A stretch of DNA of 7,234 nt from Patescibacteria group bacterium (GTDB taxonomy: Bacteria; Patescibacteriota; Patescibacteriia; 2-12-FULL-60-25), in contig JAGOUA010000036.1 in NCBI GenBank assembly GCA_018061485.1, positions 1 through 7,234 on the forward strand, read 5' to 3'. This document shows positions 6,161 through 7,234 of this stretch, one piece after another. Within the stretch, counting starts at the first letter, position 1. Every line of letters starts with the position of its first letter. Below the pieces are notes generated by a model. It made no database searches. It saw nothing but the letters and a program-made list of their open reading frames with translations, and was not told the origin of the DNA. The translations under genes were made by a program, and so were the position numbers.

Positions 6161-6892
6161 ATGATGGTTTTGGCCGGAGGTCTCTGGATAGTGTTGGGGT
6201 TTGGCCTCGGTCGGTTGTTTCCGGCTTGGGCGGATGCGCTTCGGGCGCGGAGTGGATTTTCCGACGGCGGTGCCTTCTCCGTCCGAGCTGGTCAAGTGTG
6301 CCAATCGTGCGATACATGGCTTCAACGGACTTTTCCCGCGCATCTCTTTTCGCACGCGGCGATTCTTTCTGGTACGCTTGTCGGCGCAACGTGGGCCGTG
6401 CTGTGGTGGGAATATAGTACCCAAGGAGCGTCTCTTACGCGGCTTGCGTGGGGCGTGCTTTGGAGCGCGTGGGTCCTTTTTTTAGCGGTGGTGGACATTC
6501 GTTGGAAGATGGTTCCCTTGGAGTTGGTGTGGGGGGCGACTCTGCTGGCGGTCATGGGGCAGCTTCTGTTGTTTTCTGCGTCGCTTGGAACGGTAGCCTT
6601 GGGCATGGGCGTTCCTTTTGCTTTTTTTGCAGCGCAATCGTTTCTCTCGCGGGGAAAATGGTTGGGTTCGGGGGATCCGTGGGTGGCGCTGATGCTTGGC
6701 GCGTCGCTTGGATGGCCGCTCGCCGGAGTGATGGTGTATGGAGCGTATATGGCCACCATTCCGTATCTCTGTTTTGTCTTTTGGCGTACGCGATCTATAA
6801 AAGGTAAGCGTGTCGCCTTTGTGCCGTTCTTAGCCGCTGGAGCGGTATTCGCTGCACTCTTTGGCGAGATGGTGCTCGGTTTTCTGCGCTAG
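6161..6892 (+). CDS. Prepilin peptidase (A24 aspartic protease, PulO/PilD-type) with reduced N-terminal domain
   Basis: This membrane-embedded aspartic protease cleaves prepilin leaders. Both catalytic aspartates are seen: D112 in AVVDIRWKMVPLELV and D172 in KWLGSGDPWVALMLGASLGW (the GxGD motif). The C-terminus KRVAFVPFLAAGAVFAALFG matches the A24 family. Several hydrophobic segments are visible: about 1-17, 64-83, 95-113, 116-138, 142-161, 181-206 and 220-241. The N-terminal methyltransferase domain (usually GSFLNVVIYRLP with a CxxC...CxxC set) is poorly kept. Here GFGLGRLFPAW and a single CQSC pair (47-50) remain, so methylation may be lost. ATG 6161 is one choice. GTG 6155, right after the upstream TAG, and ATG 6164 are possible. 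AGGTGG (6153-6158) lies five bases before 6164, which would make that start the best served. It ends the pilus-type run. TAG 6890-6892 is followed by about 60 bases with no terminator hairpin. Confidence 0.9.
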   Translation: MMVLAGGLWIVLGFGLGRLFPAWADALRARSGFSDGGAFSVRAGQVCQSCDTWLQRTFPAHLFSHAAILSGTLVGATWAVLWWEYSTQGASLTRLAWGVLWSAWVLFLAVVDIRWKMVPLELVWGATLLAVMGQLLLFSASLGTVALGMGVPFAFFAAQSFLSRGKWLGSGDPWVALMLGASLGWPLAGVMVYGAYMATIPYLCFVFWRTRSIKGKRVAFVPFLAAGAVFAALFGEMVLGFLR

Positions 6893-6923
6893 AAGGATGT
6901 GCACCACATGATGAACAGAGGTG

Positions 6924-6932
6924 TGGTATACT
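6924..6932 (+). promoter_or_regulatory. Extended -10 promoter of ftsE
   Basis: TGGTATACT is an extended -10 (TGn plus TATACT, five of six to consensus) 19 bases before the first ATG of ftsE. Transcription would start near 6939. It has no good -35, like the pilM promoter. That start would trim part of the AAGGAG site, so the true start may lie a few bases earlier. Confidence 0.5.
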
Positions 6933-6935
6933 GCG

Positions 6936-6941
6936 AAGGAG
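6936..6941 (+). promoter_or_regulatory. Shine-Dalgarno AAGGAG before ftsE
   Basis: AAGGAG lies ten bases before ATG 6952, slightly long but usable, and sixteen before ATG 6958, too far. It therefore favours 6952 if the site is on the transcript. Apart from the GGAGG site of the minus-strand gene, it is the only clear Shine-Dalgarno sequence in the window. Confidence 0.45.
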
Positions 6942-6951
6942 TTCTTTTCTT

Positions 6952-7234
6952 ATGTCAATGATTCGCCTTGAGCATGTTACAAAGGCTTATGCCAAGGGCG
7001 CGTTCGCGCTCGAGGATGTTTCGTGCTGTATTGAGCCGGGGGAGTTTGTGTCGATCATTGGTCAAAGCGGCGCCGGTAAAAGCACCTTGCTGAAACTTCT
7101 CACTGCGGAAGAGGCGCCATCGCGTGGGAAGGTGGTGATTGGTGATTGGGACATTAGTCGCATCGCGTCTCGTGATATCCCATTACTCCGTCGTCAGATG
7201 GGGATGATCTTTCAAGATTATAAGCTCCTCGCGC
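6952..7234 (+). CDS. ftsE: Cell division ATP-binding protein FtsE (3' partial)
   Basis: FtsE is the cytoplasmic ABC ATPase of the FtsEX complex, which drives peptidoglycan hydrolases at the division septum. The 94 visible residues begin MSMIRLEHVTKAYAKG and carry the A-loop Y13, Walker A GQSGAGKST (37-45) and the Q-loop Q88 in MGMIFQDYKLLA. SRDIPLLRRQMGMIFQD is close to the FtsE signature (LRR.IG.VFQDF.LL), which separates it from LolD and MacB relatives. The gene runs off the right edge. The ABC signature and Walker B lie outside. ATG 6958 gives MIRLEHV, the commoner FtsE opening, but AAGGAG at 6936-6941 suits 6952 better. ftsX would be expected just downstream. It is separated from the pilus-type run by a 59-base gap with an extended -10, so it probably begins its own unit. 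Confidence 0.86.
   Translation, partial: MSMIRLEHVTKAYAKGAFALEDVSCCIEPGEFVSIIGQSGAGKSTLLKLLTAEEAPSRGKVVIGDWDISRIASRDIPLLRRQMGMIFQDYKLLA

Noticed and set aside
1..7234. UGA recoded to glycine
   Set aside because: All genes are full length with GGN glycines and no in-frame TGA.

Overview
The window looks like chromosomal DNA of a bacterium with compact, short-spaced genes. The gene set is recJ, a short RNase HI, a pilM-led pilus cluster with a stand-alone receiver, a pseudopilin and a PulO-type prepilin peptidase, then ftsE. Together with the weak or absent Shine-Dalgarno signals, this suggests a Candidate Phyla Radiation (Patescibacteria) genome. That placement is inferred from gene content only. 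Glycines are encoded by GGN and no gene contains an in-frame TGA, so UGA-to-glycine recoding (Gracilibacteria or Absconditabacteria) is not supported.

Layout: (1) 1-257 is the C-terminal end of a family 2 glycosyltransferase, followed by a stem-loop terminator at 281-309. (2) 311-772, on the minus strand, is a 153-residue protein I do not recognise. It has a strong GGAGG ribosome binding site, is convergent with the glycosyltransferase and divergent from recJ. (3) 895-2652 is a complete RecJ exonuclease, followed at 2695-3138 by an RNase HI and a perfect 9-bp hairpin terminator. (4) 3213-6892 is a tightly packed five-gene run (gaps of 3 to 11 bases) opened by an extended -10 promoter: PilM, a PilB/GspE-like protein that appears to have lost its ATPase motifs, a receiver-only response regulator, a type IV pilin-like protein and a prepilin peptidase. 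(5) A second extended -10 element precedes ftsE, which runs off the window end.

Working together: the five-gene run has parts of a type IV pilus or pseudopilus machine. It has a cytoplasmic actin-like platform protein (PilM), a possible catalytically dead relative of the motor ATPase, a phosphorylatable receiver, a processed fibre subunit and the peptidase that would process it. The usual pilN, pilO, active pilB, pilT and pilC are not in the window. RecJ and RNase HI serve DNA repair and removal of RNA from RNA:DNA hybrids. FtsE belongs to the division-linked FtsEX complex.

The most unusual item is the protein at 4287-5303. It follows the PilB/GspE layout from end to end, but the positions where Walker A and the later catalytic motifs should lie carry unrelated residues. 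Coding density is high, no stretch over 300 bases lacks a gene, and I see no RNA genes, mobile elements or CRISPR arrays.
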